Source of the DNA: an uncultured Syntrophobacterales bacterium
GTDB lineage: Bacteria; Desulfobacterota; Syntrophia; Syntrophales; UBA5619
Assembly (NCBI GenBank): GCA_903928915.1
Contig: CAIYSL010000115.1
Coordinates: 1-38,453 of the forward strand
Length of the DNA: 38,453 bases
Direction of reading: 5' to 3'
Shown: piece after piece, positions 1 through 8,893 of the stretch
Numbering within the stretch: position 1 is the first letter of the stretch
Layout: each line of letters begins with the position of its first letter
The notes under the pieces: generated by a model
Seen by the model: only the letters and a program-made list of their open reading frames with translations
Database searches by the model: none
What the model was told of the DNA's origin: nothing
Position numbers and translations under genes: made by a program

Positions 1-304
1 CCGCGCCGAGCGTGATCACGATCAGCCCCAGGATGCTGGGGTGCTTGGCGGGCCGCAGGAAGAGGTATTCGATCAGGATCCCGAGCAGTATGGAGAATAC
101 CATGGTGAAGAGGAAGGCGGCCCAGAAAGGCCACTCGTACACCGTCAGGATGTGGTAGGCCACGAAGGCGGAAAACATGGCCATTTCACCCTGGGAGAAG
201 TTGACCACCTCGGAGGTCTTATAGATGATCACCACCGCCGTGGCGAACAGACCGTAGCAGGCGCCTATCGCGAGCCCTTCCACCAGAAGCTGTCCAAACG
301 GCAT
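1..304 (-). CDS. livH: LivH-type branched-chain amino acid ABC transporter permease (partial, N-terminal part)
   Basis: The first 101 codons of an inner-membrane permease are present; the rest lies left of the window. It begins MPFGQLLVEGLAIGACYGL and continues with a segment like VVNFSQGEMAMFSAF, the typical opening of LivH family permeases. These form the membrane channel of high-affinity branched-chain amino acid (HAAT) importers together with LivM, LivG, LivF and a periplasmic binding protein. The ATG at 304 is preceded by a good ribosome site (AAGGAAGG), and the gene starts 22 bases after the livM stop, so both are surely co-transcribed. The order livM then livH is the reverse of the common livH-livM order. 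Substrate cannot be told from sequence; the corrinoid protein upstream makes a methylated compound possible. Family assignment is confident. Confidence 0.9.
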   Translation of the reverse strand, partial: MPFGQLLVEGLAIGACYGLFATAVVIIYKTSEVVNFSQGEMAMFSAFVAYHILTVYEWPFWAAFLFTMVFSILLGILIEYLFLRPAKHPSILGLIVITLGA

Positions 305-326
305 AGTACCTTCCTTCGCTTCGCAA

Positions 327-1397
327 TCAGAACGGCCAAGTCCGCCAATACTTCTTCATCCTGATCCAGAGGCCGAACATGCCCAGGGGTTCGAAGATGA
401 TGATCCCGATCATGATCAGACCGATGGCGATACTGCCAATGTTTTCCAGCCCGACCATCGTAAACCACTGCTTCGATACGGCCACCATCAGGGCGCCGAA
501 ATAGGGGACCTCGGCGATGTTCTTCAAGAGGTCGTACTGCAGGTAGGTGATCAGCGTTGCCCCCAGGATGCTCCCCAGGATGGTGCCCAGCCCGCCCACC
601 ACCACCATCACCAGAAAGATGATGGAGAGGATCAGGTTGAAGGTGAAGGGGTCGAAGAACCCCAGGACGAACCCGAACAGCCCGCCGGCGACGCCGGCGT
701 AGAAGGCGCTGACGGCGAACGCGAGGGTCTTGTACACGGTCAGGTTTACGCCGATCACTTCGGCGGCGATATCGCTGTCCCGGATCGCCACGAAGGAACG
801 CCCCACGCGGGTCTTGAGGATGTTCCGGGCGGCCACCACCATGACCACCGTCGTAAGCAGGATCAGGTAGTACTTCTCAAAGTCGGTCTTCAGGACCCAG
901 CTCGCCCCCAGCTGCGGGATCCCCACCTCGAGCGGCGGAACCTTGATCCCCATCCGGCCGCCGAACACCTCCATCCCCCCGATGATGTGCATGATCGTCA
1001 GCCCGAATCCCAGAGAGACGATCGCCAGGTACGGTCCTTCGAGCCGCAGGGCCGGCAGCCCGAGGATAAACCCGAAGAAGGCCGCGATGAAGGCGGCGAT
1101 GAGCAGGGCAACCGCGAAGGGGAGCTGGAGTTTGGCCATCAGCAGGGCCGTTCCGTAGGCGCCGATGGCGAAAAACCCGGCGTGCCCCAGGGATATCTGG
1201 CCGGTGGATCCGACCAGGATGTTGAGGCCCACGGCCAGGATGACGTGGACCATGATGATGTTGAACAGGTAGACGTAGTAATTCGGGGCGACGAAGGGAA
1301 CGGCGATCAGCAGCAGGAGCAACGCCGTCGTCCAGAAGAGGACCACCCCGCTCTCGAAGAGCTTGACGTCCTCGTAATAATCGCGTTTCATGTCCAT
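327..1397 (-). CDS. livM: LivM-type branched-chain amino acid ABC transporter permease
   Basis: This 356-residue polytopic membrane protein has the LivM signature around residues 60-75 (NILVGSTGQISLGHAGFF) and a conserved late loop (VVGGLGTILGSILGA). It would pair with the adjacent LivH to form the transmembrane pore of an ABC importer of the branched-chain amino acid/amide type. The start at 1397 is chosen for the GAGGTGAC ribosome site just upstream; a second ATG two codons in is an alternative. The gene lies 60 bases downstream of a corrinoid-protein gene on the same strand and 22 bases upstream of livH. Binding-protein and ATPase genes are not in the window and may lie to the left. Confidence 0.93.
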   Translation of the reverse strand: MDMKRDYYEDVKLFESGVVLFWTTALLLLLIAVPFVAPNYYVYLFNIIMVHVILAVGLNILVGSTGQISLGHAGFFAIGAYGTALLMAKLQLPFAVALLIAAFIAAFFGFILGLPALRLEGPYLAIVSLGFGLTIMHIIGGMEVFGGRMGIKVPPLEVGIPQLGASWVLKTDFEKYYLILLTTVVMVVAARNILKTRVGRSFVAIRDSDIAAEVIGVNLTVYKTLAFAVSAFYAGVAGGLFGFVLGFFDPFTFNLILSIIFLVMVVVGGLGTILGSILGATLITYLQYDLLKNIAEVPYFGALMVAVSKQWFTMVGLENIGSIAIGLIMIGIIIFEPLGMFGLWIRMKKYWRTWPF

Positions 1398-1457
1398 GCC
1401 GTCACCTCGTATCGCGCCTGCGCCCTGTTCGCAGCGCCCCCCGGCGCGGGGCTCTTC

Positions 1458-2087
1458 TCAGCGGAGCGACCGCAGCATCGTCACGGCGGAGGTGGCGTCC
1501 GAGGCGTAGCCGTCGGCCCCGATCTCCGCGGCGAACCGCTCCGTAACCGGTGCCCCCCCGACGATGACCCGGACCTCCGCGCGCAGCCCTGCCTTCTCGA
1601 GGGCAAGAATCGTCTGGCGCATCTCCTTCATCGTCGTCGTGAGCAGCGCCGAAAGCCCGACGAAGGCGGGCCGGTGCGCCTGCACCGCGGCAACGAACCG
1701 CTCCGCCGAAACGTCGGCCCCCAGGTCCACCACCTCGAACCCGCCGCCCTCAAGCATCATCACCACGAGGTTCTTTCCGATGTCGTGAAGGTCCCCTTTG
1801 ACGGTCCCGATGACCACCGTTCCGGCTGCGGCCCCGCTGGACCGGGTGAGGATGGGCTTCAGCACCTCCATCGCCCCCTTCATGGCACGCGCGGCGAGCA
1901 TCACCTCGGGGATGAACACCTCGCCGTTCTTGAACCGCTCGCCCACCTCGCCCATCGCCGGGATCAGCCCCTGGCTGAGCACTTCTTCCGCCGACCTCCC
2001 CGCGTCGAGTGCCTCCTGGGTCAGACGGACGACCGTCTCCGTTTCGCCGGCCAAGAGCGGCTCCAGAAATGCCCTTGCGTCACCCAT
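1458..2087 (-). CDS. Cobalamin (corrinoid)-binding methyltransferase partner protein
   Basis: This 209-residue protein has the two-domain layout of MtaC/MtbC/MttC-type corrinoid proteins: a helical cap (about residues 1-85) followed by a B12-binding Rossmann domain (about 88-209). Visible motifs are DLHDIGKN at 99-106, with His101 the expected lower cobalt ligand, GLSALLT near 144-150, and GGAP at 177-180. Such proteins carry a methyl group from a substrate-specific methyltransferase (methylamines, glycine betaine, methanol, methoxy-aromatics) to a second acceptor. The start at 2087 follows a GGAAGGGGG ribosome site; the frame is open further upstream but that extension looks non-coding. No methyltransferase is adjacent on the visible side; livM-livH follow in the same direction. 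The methyl donor is unknown. Confidence 0.88.
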   Translation of the reverse strand: MGDARAFLEPLLAGETETVVRLTQEALDAGRSAEEVLSQGLIPAMGEVGERFKNGEVFIPEVMLAARAMKGAMEVLKPILTRSSGAAAGTVVIGTVKGDLHDIGKNLVVMMLEGGGFEVVDLGADVSAERFVAAVQAHRPAFVGLSALLTTTMKEMRQTILALEKAGLRAEVRVIVGGAPVTERFAAEIGADGYASDATSAVTMLRSLR

Positions 2088-2299
2088 CGTACCCCCTTCC
2101 CCGCTTGTGCGATCCGCGACTCCTGCCCTGCGCGGACGAGGCTGTGCCGGCAGTGAATCCCGCCGATGCAGACTGAACGGCGCGGCTATGCATATGATGC
2201 TCTGGATTGTGTGGTTCGGTCTTCCTGCGGCGGCCGATGCGAACGCGGCGGGGTGGATAACTGGGCGCCACCGGCGGTCCCCCCCATGACGACGGTGAA

Positions 2300-2328
2300 T
2301 CTCTAACAATCTTTCCCGAAGCTGTCAA
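2300..2328 (-). promoter_or_regulatory. Possible sigma70-type promoter for the corrinoid-livM-livH genes
   Basis: On the minus strand a perfect TTGACA (2328-2323) is followed after 17 bases by TAGAGA (2305-2300), which matches the -10 consensus at only three positions. Spacing and orientation fit, but the start codon is about 210 bases further on. Confidence 0.4.
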
Positions 2329-2400
2329 CCCATTTTTCCCGCCCGGGCGATGTCCTGCCGCCTGCGGCGCCGCGACATCGATCCGGCCGGCACTTTCGTC

Positions 2401-2429
2401 TTGACACCCGCATGCCGACCCACTATATA
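2401..2429 (+). promoter_or_regulatory. Sigma70-type promoter for the glcD-like operon
   Basis: A perfect TTGACA (2401-2406) is followed by a 17-base spacer and TATATA (2424-2429). Transcription would begin near 2436, which rules out the upstream in-frame ATG at 2412 and supports the start at 2475. Confidence 0.65.
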
Positions 2430-2474
2430 CCTGCAAGCAACGGTCATTTTTATCTTCCATCCCGGGGACTCATC

Positions 2475-3902
2475 ATGCTGACGAAGGCCGCAATCGATCG
2501 GCTCCGGCAGAAGGTCGGAACAGGAAACGTATACCACGAGCGGGAGGACCTCCTCGTGTACGGGTACGATGGCACCCCCGAAACCGCGGGCATCCCCGAC
2601 GTCGCCGTCTTCCCGCAGGACGGCGAGGGGCTCAAGGCCGCGCTGGCCTTCTGCCGCGACGAAGGGCTCTCCCTCACCCCGCGGGGAGCGGGTACGGGCA
2701 TCTCCGGCGGAAGCATCCCCGTTCGCGGCGGCATGGTCCTCGGGCTCACCCGGATGAACCGCATCATCGAGATCGACGAGGAGAACCTGACCGCCACCGT
2801 CGAAGCGGGCGTCATCACCGTCGATCTTTTCAACGCCGTGGCCAGCCGGGGGCTCTTCTACCCGCCCGACCCCGGCTCGCAGAACGTCTCCACCCTGGGC
2901 GGCAACATCGCGGAAAACGCGGGCGGCCTCCGCGGGCTCAAGTACGGCGTCACCCGGAATTACGTCATGGCCCTGTCCGGCCTGCTGATCGACGGGACGG
3001 AATTCTTCACCGGCGGCAAATGCGTCAAGGACGTGGCCGGCTATTCGCTCCGCGACCTCCTCGTGGGCAGCGAAGGGACCCTGGGGATCATCACCGAGGC
3101 GACGGTCCGCCTGATCACGCCGCCGCAGGACAAGCGCACCTTCCTCGCCTATTTCCGGGACATCCGCACCGCCGGCGAGGCGGTCTCGCGGATCATCGCC
3201 GGCCGGATCATTCCGGCGACCCTGGAGATCATGGACAAGATGACGATCAACTGCGTGGAAGACTACGCCGCGATCGGGCTTCCCCGCCAGATGGAGGCCC
3301 TCCTCCTGATCGAGGTCGACGGCCACCCCGCGGTTGTGGCCGAGGAGGCCGACGGGGTCCGGCGGATACTCCAGGAGGTTAAGGCGGACGAGGTCCGTCT
3401 GGCCGCGAACGCCGCCGAGGCAGCACGCCTCGCCGCTGCCCGGCGGACCGCCCTGTCGGCCGTGGCCCGCGTGTCGCCGACGACGATCATCGAGGACGCG
3501 ACGGTCCCCCGGAGCTGCCTGGCCGAGACCTTTGCCGAGATCGAACGGCTGAAGGAGAAATACAAGGTCCGGGTGGCCACCTACGGCCATGCCGGCGACG
3601 GCAACCTCCACCCCACGGCCGCCACCGACGAGCGAAACCGCGAGGAGATCGCCAACGTCCATGCCTTTTTCAGCGAACTGTACGACAAGGTCCTCTCCCT
3701 CGGCGGAACGGTCTCGGGCGAGCACGGGATCGGGACGGCCAAGAAGGCCTATCTGCTGCGTCAGCTCGGTGCAGGCGGGGTTGCGGTGATGCGCCGGATC
3801 AAGGATGCCTTCGATCCCGCCGGATGCCTCAACCCCGGCAAGATATTCCTCGACGCGCCCGCCCCTCCGTCGACCGTGCATCCGGGAGGGAAAGATGTCT
3901 GA
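2475..3902 (+). CDS. glcD: GlcD-like FAD-linked 2-hydroxyacid dehydrogenase (glycolate/D-lactate type)
   Basis: This 475-residue flavoprotein oxidises a 2-hydroxyacid such as glycolate or D-lactate to the 2-oxoacid. The N-terminal FAD-binding (PCMH/VAO) domain shows RGAGTGISGG near residue 69 and a GSEGTLGIITEA motif around residue 200. The C-terminal FAD-oxidase domain has HAGDGNLHP (about 371) and SGEHGIGTAK (about 414), both typical of GlcD and D-lactate dehydrogenases. The start at 2475 lies after the promoter at 2401-2429; an ATG at 2412 would sit before the predicted transcript start. The stop overlaps the glcF-like start by 8 bases, indicating translational coupling and a two-subunit enzyme. 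There is no glcE. The substrate is not resolved by sequence. Confidence 0.9.
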   Translation: MLTKAAIDRLRQKVGTGNVYHEREDLLVYGYDGTPETAGIPDVAVFPQDGEGLKAALAFCRDEGLSLTPRGAGTGISGGSIPVRGGMVLGLTRMNRIIEIDEENLTATVEAGVITVDLFNAVASRGLFYPPDPGSQNVSTLGGNIAENAGGLRGLKYGVTRNYVMALSGLLIDGTEFFTGGKCVKDVAGYSLRDLLVGSEGTLGIITEATVRLITPPQDKRTFLAYFRDIRTAGEAVSRIIAGRIIPATLEIMDKMTINCVEDYAAIGLPRQMEALLLIEVDGHPAVVAEEADGVRRILQEVKADEVRLAANAAEAARLAAARRTALSAVARVSPTTIIEDATVPRSCLAETFAEIERLKEKYKVRVATYGHAGDGNLHPTAATDERNREEIANVHAFFSELYDKVLSLGGTVSGEHGIGTAKKAYLLRQLGAGGVAVMRRIKDAFDPAGCLNPGKIFLDAPAPPSTVHPGGKDV

Positions 3903-5196
3903 GCCCTCCCCGGCGGGCAACTTCCGTCCCGCCGACTCGCCGAGCTACGAATCGATCCTGCAGTGCATGCGCTGCGGGTTCTGCCTGGCCGTCTGCCCGA
4001 CCTACGCCCTGACCAACCGGGAGCGCTCCAGCCCGCGGGGCCGGGCCGCCCTGGCCCGCGCCGTGGCGGAAGGAAGGCTGGAATTCACCCCGGCCGTGGG
4101 TGAAGAGGCATATTTCTGCCTGGACTGCAAGGCCTGCACCACGGCCTGCCCCGCCGGGGTCCGGGTCGGCACGATCATGGAGTTCTGCCGGAGCCAGGAG
4201 CAGGGGTTCCGCCCTCCCTCCCTCCCCGCCGGGGCGCTGCGTGACTTCATCCTCAAAAGAATGCTCCCCTCACCGGCACTGATGGAGGGGTCGCTTCTCC
4301 CCCTGCGGTTGTACCAACGGCTCGGCGTCCAGTGGGCTGTCCGCCGTTTCGGGATCAACCGGTTCCTCCCGGGCGCCCTGGCGAAGATGGAAGGGATCCT
4401 CCCCGCCCTCGAAAAACCGCTCCGCCTCGAACTCCCCGAGGTGATCCCGGCTCAGGGGAAGAAGCGGGGGCGCGTCGCCTTTTTCCTCGGCTGCGCCATG
4501 AGCCTGGTGTTTCCCGAGGTCTCCCGGCAGACGGCCCGCATCCTCTCCCAGCAGGGGTTCGAGGTGGTAACGCCCCGGGAGGTCAAGTGCTGCGGGGCGC
4601 CGCACCTGGCCGAGGGGGACCGGGATACCGCCCGGCGCCTCGCCCTCACCAACCTCGACCTGTTTCTCGGGCTGGAGGCGGATGCGATCGTCACCGACTG
4701 CGCAGGGTGCGGCTGCGCCCTGAAGGAGTACGAGGAGCTTCTGGAGGGGCACGCCGACCACGGTCGGCTCGGCCGCTTCCGGGCCAAGGTCCGCGACGTC
4801 TCGGAGTTTCTGGCCGGGGCGGGAATCCGCACCGAGGAGCTCCGCCCGGTACCGATGAGCGTCACCTACCACGAGCCCTGCCATCTCGTCCACGGTCAGG
4901 GGCTCTCCGGCCCTCCCCGCCACCTGATCGGGAAGATCCCCGGGGTCGAACTGAGGGAGATGAAGGAATCTAACTGGTGCTGCGGAATGGCCGGGTCGTT
5001 CGCCCTGAAGGAACGCGAGGCGAGCCGCAAGCTCCTGGAACGGAAACTCGCCCACGTCCGGGCAACCGGGGCCGACGCCCTCGTAACGGCCAACCCCGGC
5101 TGCCACCTCCAACTCGCCTGGGGGGTACGGGAGCTGGGGATGAAGCAGCCGGTCCTGCATGTGGTGGAGCTCTTCGGACGGGCGCTGCCGGCATGA
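3895..5196 (+). CDS. glcF: GlcF-like (Fe-S)-binding, CCG-domain oxidoreductase subunit
   Basis: This 433-residue protein carries two ferredoxin-type [4Fe-4S] motifs, CMRCGFCLAVCP near residue 24 and CLDCKACTTACP near residue 75. Two CCG-domain cysteine repeats follow (KCCGAPHLAEGD and WCCGMAGSF). This is the layout of GlcF, LldE/LutA and HdrB-related subunits that pass electrons from a flavin dehydrogenase to quinone or another carrier. The ATG at 3895 overlaps the end of the glcD-like gene and has a GGGAGGG ribosome site. The upstream in-frame ATG inside glcD is rejected. It most likely forms a complex with the GlcD-like protein. Its stop overlaps the mazG start (ATGA). Confidence 0.9.
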   Translation: MSEPSPAGNFRPADSPSYESILQCMRCGFCLAVCPTYALTNRERSSPRGRAALARAVAEGRLEFTPAVGEEAYFCLDCKACTTACPAGVRVGTIMEFCRSQEQGFRPPSLPAGALRDFILKRMLPSPALMEGSLLPLRLYQRLGVQWAVRRFGINRFLPGALAKMEGILPALEKPLRLELPEVIPAQGKKRGRVAFFLGCAMSLVFPEVSRQTARILSQQGFEVVTPREVKCCGAPHLAEGDRDTARRLALTNLDLFLGLEADAIVTDCAGCGCALKEYEELLEGHADHGRLGRFRAKVRDVSEFLAGAGIRTEELRPVPMSVTYHEPCHLVHGQGLSGPPRHLIGKIPGVELREMKESNWCCGMAGSFALKEREASRKLLERKLAHVRATGADALVTANPGCHLQLAWGVRELGMKQPVLHVVELFGRALPA

Positions 5197-6041
5197 ACGA
5201 CCCCGCCGCGGAGAGGAACGAACCCCAGACGGAACCTACCGCCGGCGCCGATACCGGCTTCCGGAAGCTCCTCGACCTGATCGTCCGGCTGCGGTCGGCC
5301 GACGGGTGCCCCTGGGACCGCTCCCGCACCCTGCCGGACATGGCCCGCTACCTGATCGACGAGGCCTACGAGGCCGTCGAGGCGATCGACGGCGGCTCCC
5401 CGCCGGCCATCCGGGAGGAGCTCGGCGACCTCCTCTTCCAGATCCTCTTCATCGCCCGGATGGCCGAGGAGGCCGGCGATTTCGACATCTCCGGCGTCCT
5501 TGCCGGGATCGCCGAAAAGATGATCCGCCGCCATCCCCACGTCTTCGGCGATGGGCGTGCCGACAGCGTCGAGGAGGTGCGGCGGAACTGGGAGCAGATC
5601 AAGCGCGAGCAGGAGCACAAGGGGATCGATACCTCGCGGCTGGAAGAAGACGTTCCCCGCGCGCTGCCGACATTGGCAAAGGCGCAGCTGATCAGCGCCC
5701 GGGCAGCCAAGGTCGGGTTCGACTGGAAAGATACCGACGGGGTGCTCGCCAAGCTGGCCGAAGAGATCGACGAGTTCGACAGGGCCCGCAAACAGGGCGA
5801 CCACAGGGCGATCGCCGAGGAGGCGGGCGATCTCCTGTTCACCCTGGTCAACCTCTGCCGCTTCTCCGGCGTCGACGCTGAGGCGGCGCTCAGGACCTCC
5901 CTCGGAAAATTCACCCGCCGGTTCGCCTCCATCGAACGGGCGCTGGCGGCGGAGGGACGGCAGCCCGCCGAGGCGACACTCGCCGAGCTGGACCGTCTCT
6001 GGAACGAAGCAAAAACCGGACCTCACCGCGGGACACCCTGA
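5193..6041 (+). CDS. mazG: MazG nucleoside triphosphate pyrophosphohydrolase
   Basis: This 282-residue protein has two tandem MazG domains, close in length to E. coli MazG (263). The first shows CPWDRSRT then EAYEAVEAI and EELGDLLFQILF. The second shows KVGFDWKDT then EEIDEFDRA and EEAGDLLFTLVN, the acidic residues that bind Mg2+ and nucleotide phosphates. MazG hydrolyses NTPs/dNTPs to monophosphates and pyrophosphate, a housekeeping and stress-related role. The start at 5193 is taken because its ATG overlaps the preceding stop (ATGA), implying coupling to glcD-glcF. The reason for that linkage is unclear and it may simply share the promoter. Confidence 0.93.
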   Translation: MNDPAAERNEPQTEPTAGADTGFRKLLDLIVRLRSADGCPWDRSRTLPDMARYLIDEAYEAVEAIDGGSPPAIREELGDLLFQILFIARMAEEAGDFDISGVLAGIAEKMIRRHPHVFGDGRADSVEEVRRNWEQIKREQEHKGIDTSRLEEDVPRALPTLAKAQLISARAAKVGFDWKDTDGVLAKLAEEIDEFDRARKQGDHRAIAEEAGDLLFTLVNLCRFSGVDAEAALRTSLGKFTRRFASIERALAAEGRQPAEATLAELDRLWNEAKTGPHRGTP

Positions 6042-6043
6042 GC

Positions 6044-6229
6044 ATGGACTACTTTCTCTGCGTGCTGGGGATGGTATTCGTCGTCGAAGGCCTCCCCTAC
6101 CTTACCTTCCCGGATGCGCTCAAGAACTACCTGGCCAGGCTTACCGCGCTGCCCGATGCGACGCTGAGGATCATGGGATTTGCGGCCGTCTGCATCGGCC
6201 TGCTCATGATCGCCATCGGAAGAAGTTGA
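6044..6229 (+). CDS. DUF2065 small inner-membrane protein
   Basis: This 61-residue protein has two predicted membrane helices, about residues 3-20 and 42-58, joined by a short loop containing LPYLTFPDALKNYLARL. It matches the YjeT/DUF2065 family pattern (GLxLVxEGLPYxxxP). The function of the family is unknown; in other proteobacteria it is often a small companion of housekeeping genes. It begins 2 bases after the mazG stop and so belongs to the same transcript. Its stop codon TGA lies inside the -35 box of the next promoter. Confidence 0.8.
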   Translation: MDYFLCVLGMVFVVEGLPYLTFPDALKNYLARLTALPDATLRIMGFAAVCIGLLMIAIGRS

Positions 6230-6255
6230 CATTTCCCGCGGTTTCTGGTTATGTG
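6226..6255 (+). promoter_or_regulatory. Probable sigma70-type promoter for queA-tgt
   Basis: A perfect TTGACA (6226-6231) is followed after 18 bases by TATGTG (6250-6255). The TGA of the -35 box is also the stop codon of the DUF2065 gene. The -10 is weak (first three positions match), so this is moderate evidence. Confidence 0.5.
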
Positions 6256-6323
6256 CCGCGATTTTCCGGGCGATCCCCGGCCCCTGTCCGGGATCGCCGT
6301 ATACCCTGCGGCTGGTGCGTACC

Positions 6324-8479
<2,156 letters not shown>

Positions 8480-8548
8480 CGGCCGCGGCGACGACGATAC
8501 ACGACAACAGTGGTAGCGATTCTTACGCAAAGGGAGGGTGTTACGGTG

Positions 8549-8881
8549 ATGAATACGGCGTATGCAATGGGTACCCCGCCAGGAGGGGGAGGGGCGGCCG
8601 GCGGCGGCGACCTCAGTTTTATCGTCATGATGGGCGTCCTGTTCGCCATCTTCTACTTCCTTCTGATCCGGCCCCAGCAGAAAAAACAGAAAGAGATAAA
8701 GAACATGATCGCCAATCTCGCCCACGGCGACACCGTCATGACCTCGGGCGGGATCCAGGGTAAGGTTACGGGGCTCACCGAAACGGTGGTAACCCTCGAA
8801 ATCGCCGACAAGGTCAAGATAAAAGTCGCCCGGAATTTCATCGCCGCCGTTCTGCAGAAGGCGTCGAACGAGCAAGGCTGA
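8549..8881 (+). CDS. yajC: Preprotein translocase accessory subunit YajC
   Basis: This 110-residue protein has a glycine-rich N-terminus and a single membrane helix (about residues 22-42) ending in the YajC signature FFLLIRPQQKK-like sequence FYFLLIRPQQKKQKE. A short cytoplasmic domain follows with HGDTVMTSGGIQGKV. YajC associates with SecDF at the Sec translocon. The ATG at 8549 is used; the GTG one codon earlier (8546) has slightly better spacing to the GGAGGG site and may be the true start. The neighbours tgt (upstream) and secD (12 bases downstream) confirm the identity. Confidence 0.95.
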   Translation: MNTAYAMGTPPGGGGAAGGGDLSFIVMMGVLFAIFYFLLIRPQQKKQKEIKNMIANLAHGDTVMTSGGIQGKVTGLTETVVTLEIADKVKIKVARNFIAAVLQKASNEQG

Positions 8882-8893
8882 AAGGGGTTAACC

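Larger units (their letters stand above)
2088..2474. other. Divergent intergenic region, 387 bases
   Basis: No gene is supported here. The region separates the minus-strand corrinoid/liv genes from the plus-strand glcD-like operon. It holds one good plus-strand promoter (2401-2429) and one weaker minus-strand promoter (2328-2300), the -35 boxes being about 75 bases apart. The minus-strand transcript would have a GC-rich leader of about 210 bases in which I could not recognise a known riboswitch. Confidence 0.6.

Noticed and set aside
2088-2300. Cobalamin riboswitch in the leader of the corrinoid gene
   Set aside because: A CAGGAAGACC segment recalls the 3' end of the B12 box, but the conserved core elements expected upstream are not present, so the resemblance is judged chance.
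2325-3920. A 531-codon minus-strand open frame
   Set aside because: It is antisense to the glcD-like gene, which has full family motifs, and crosses that gene's promoter.
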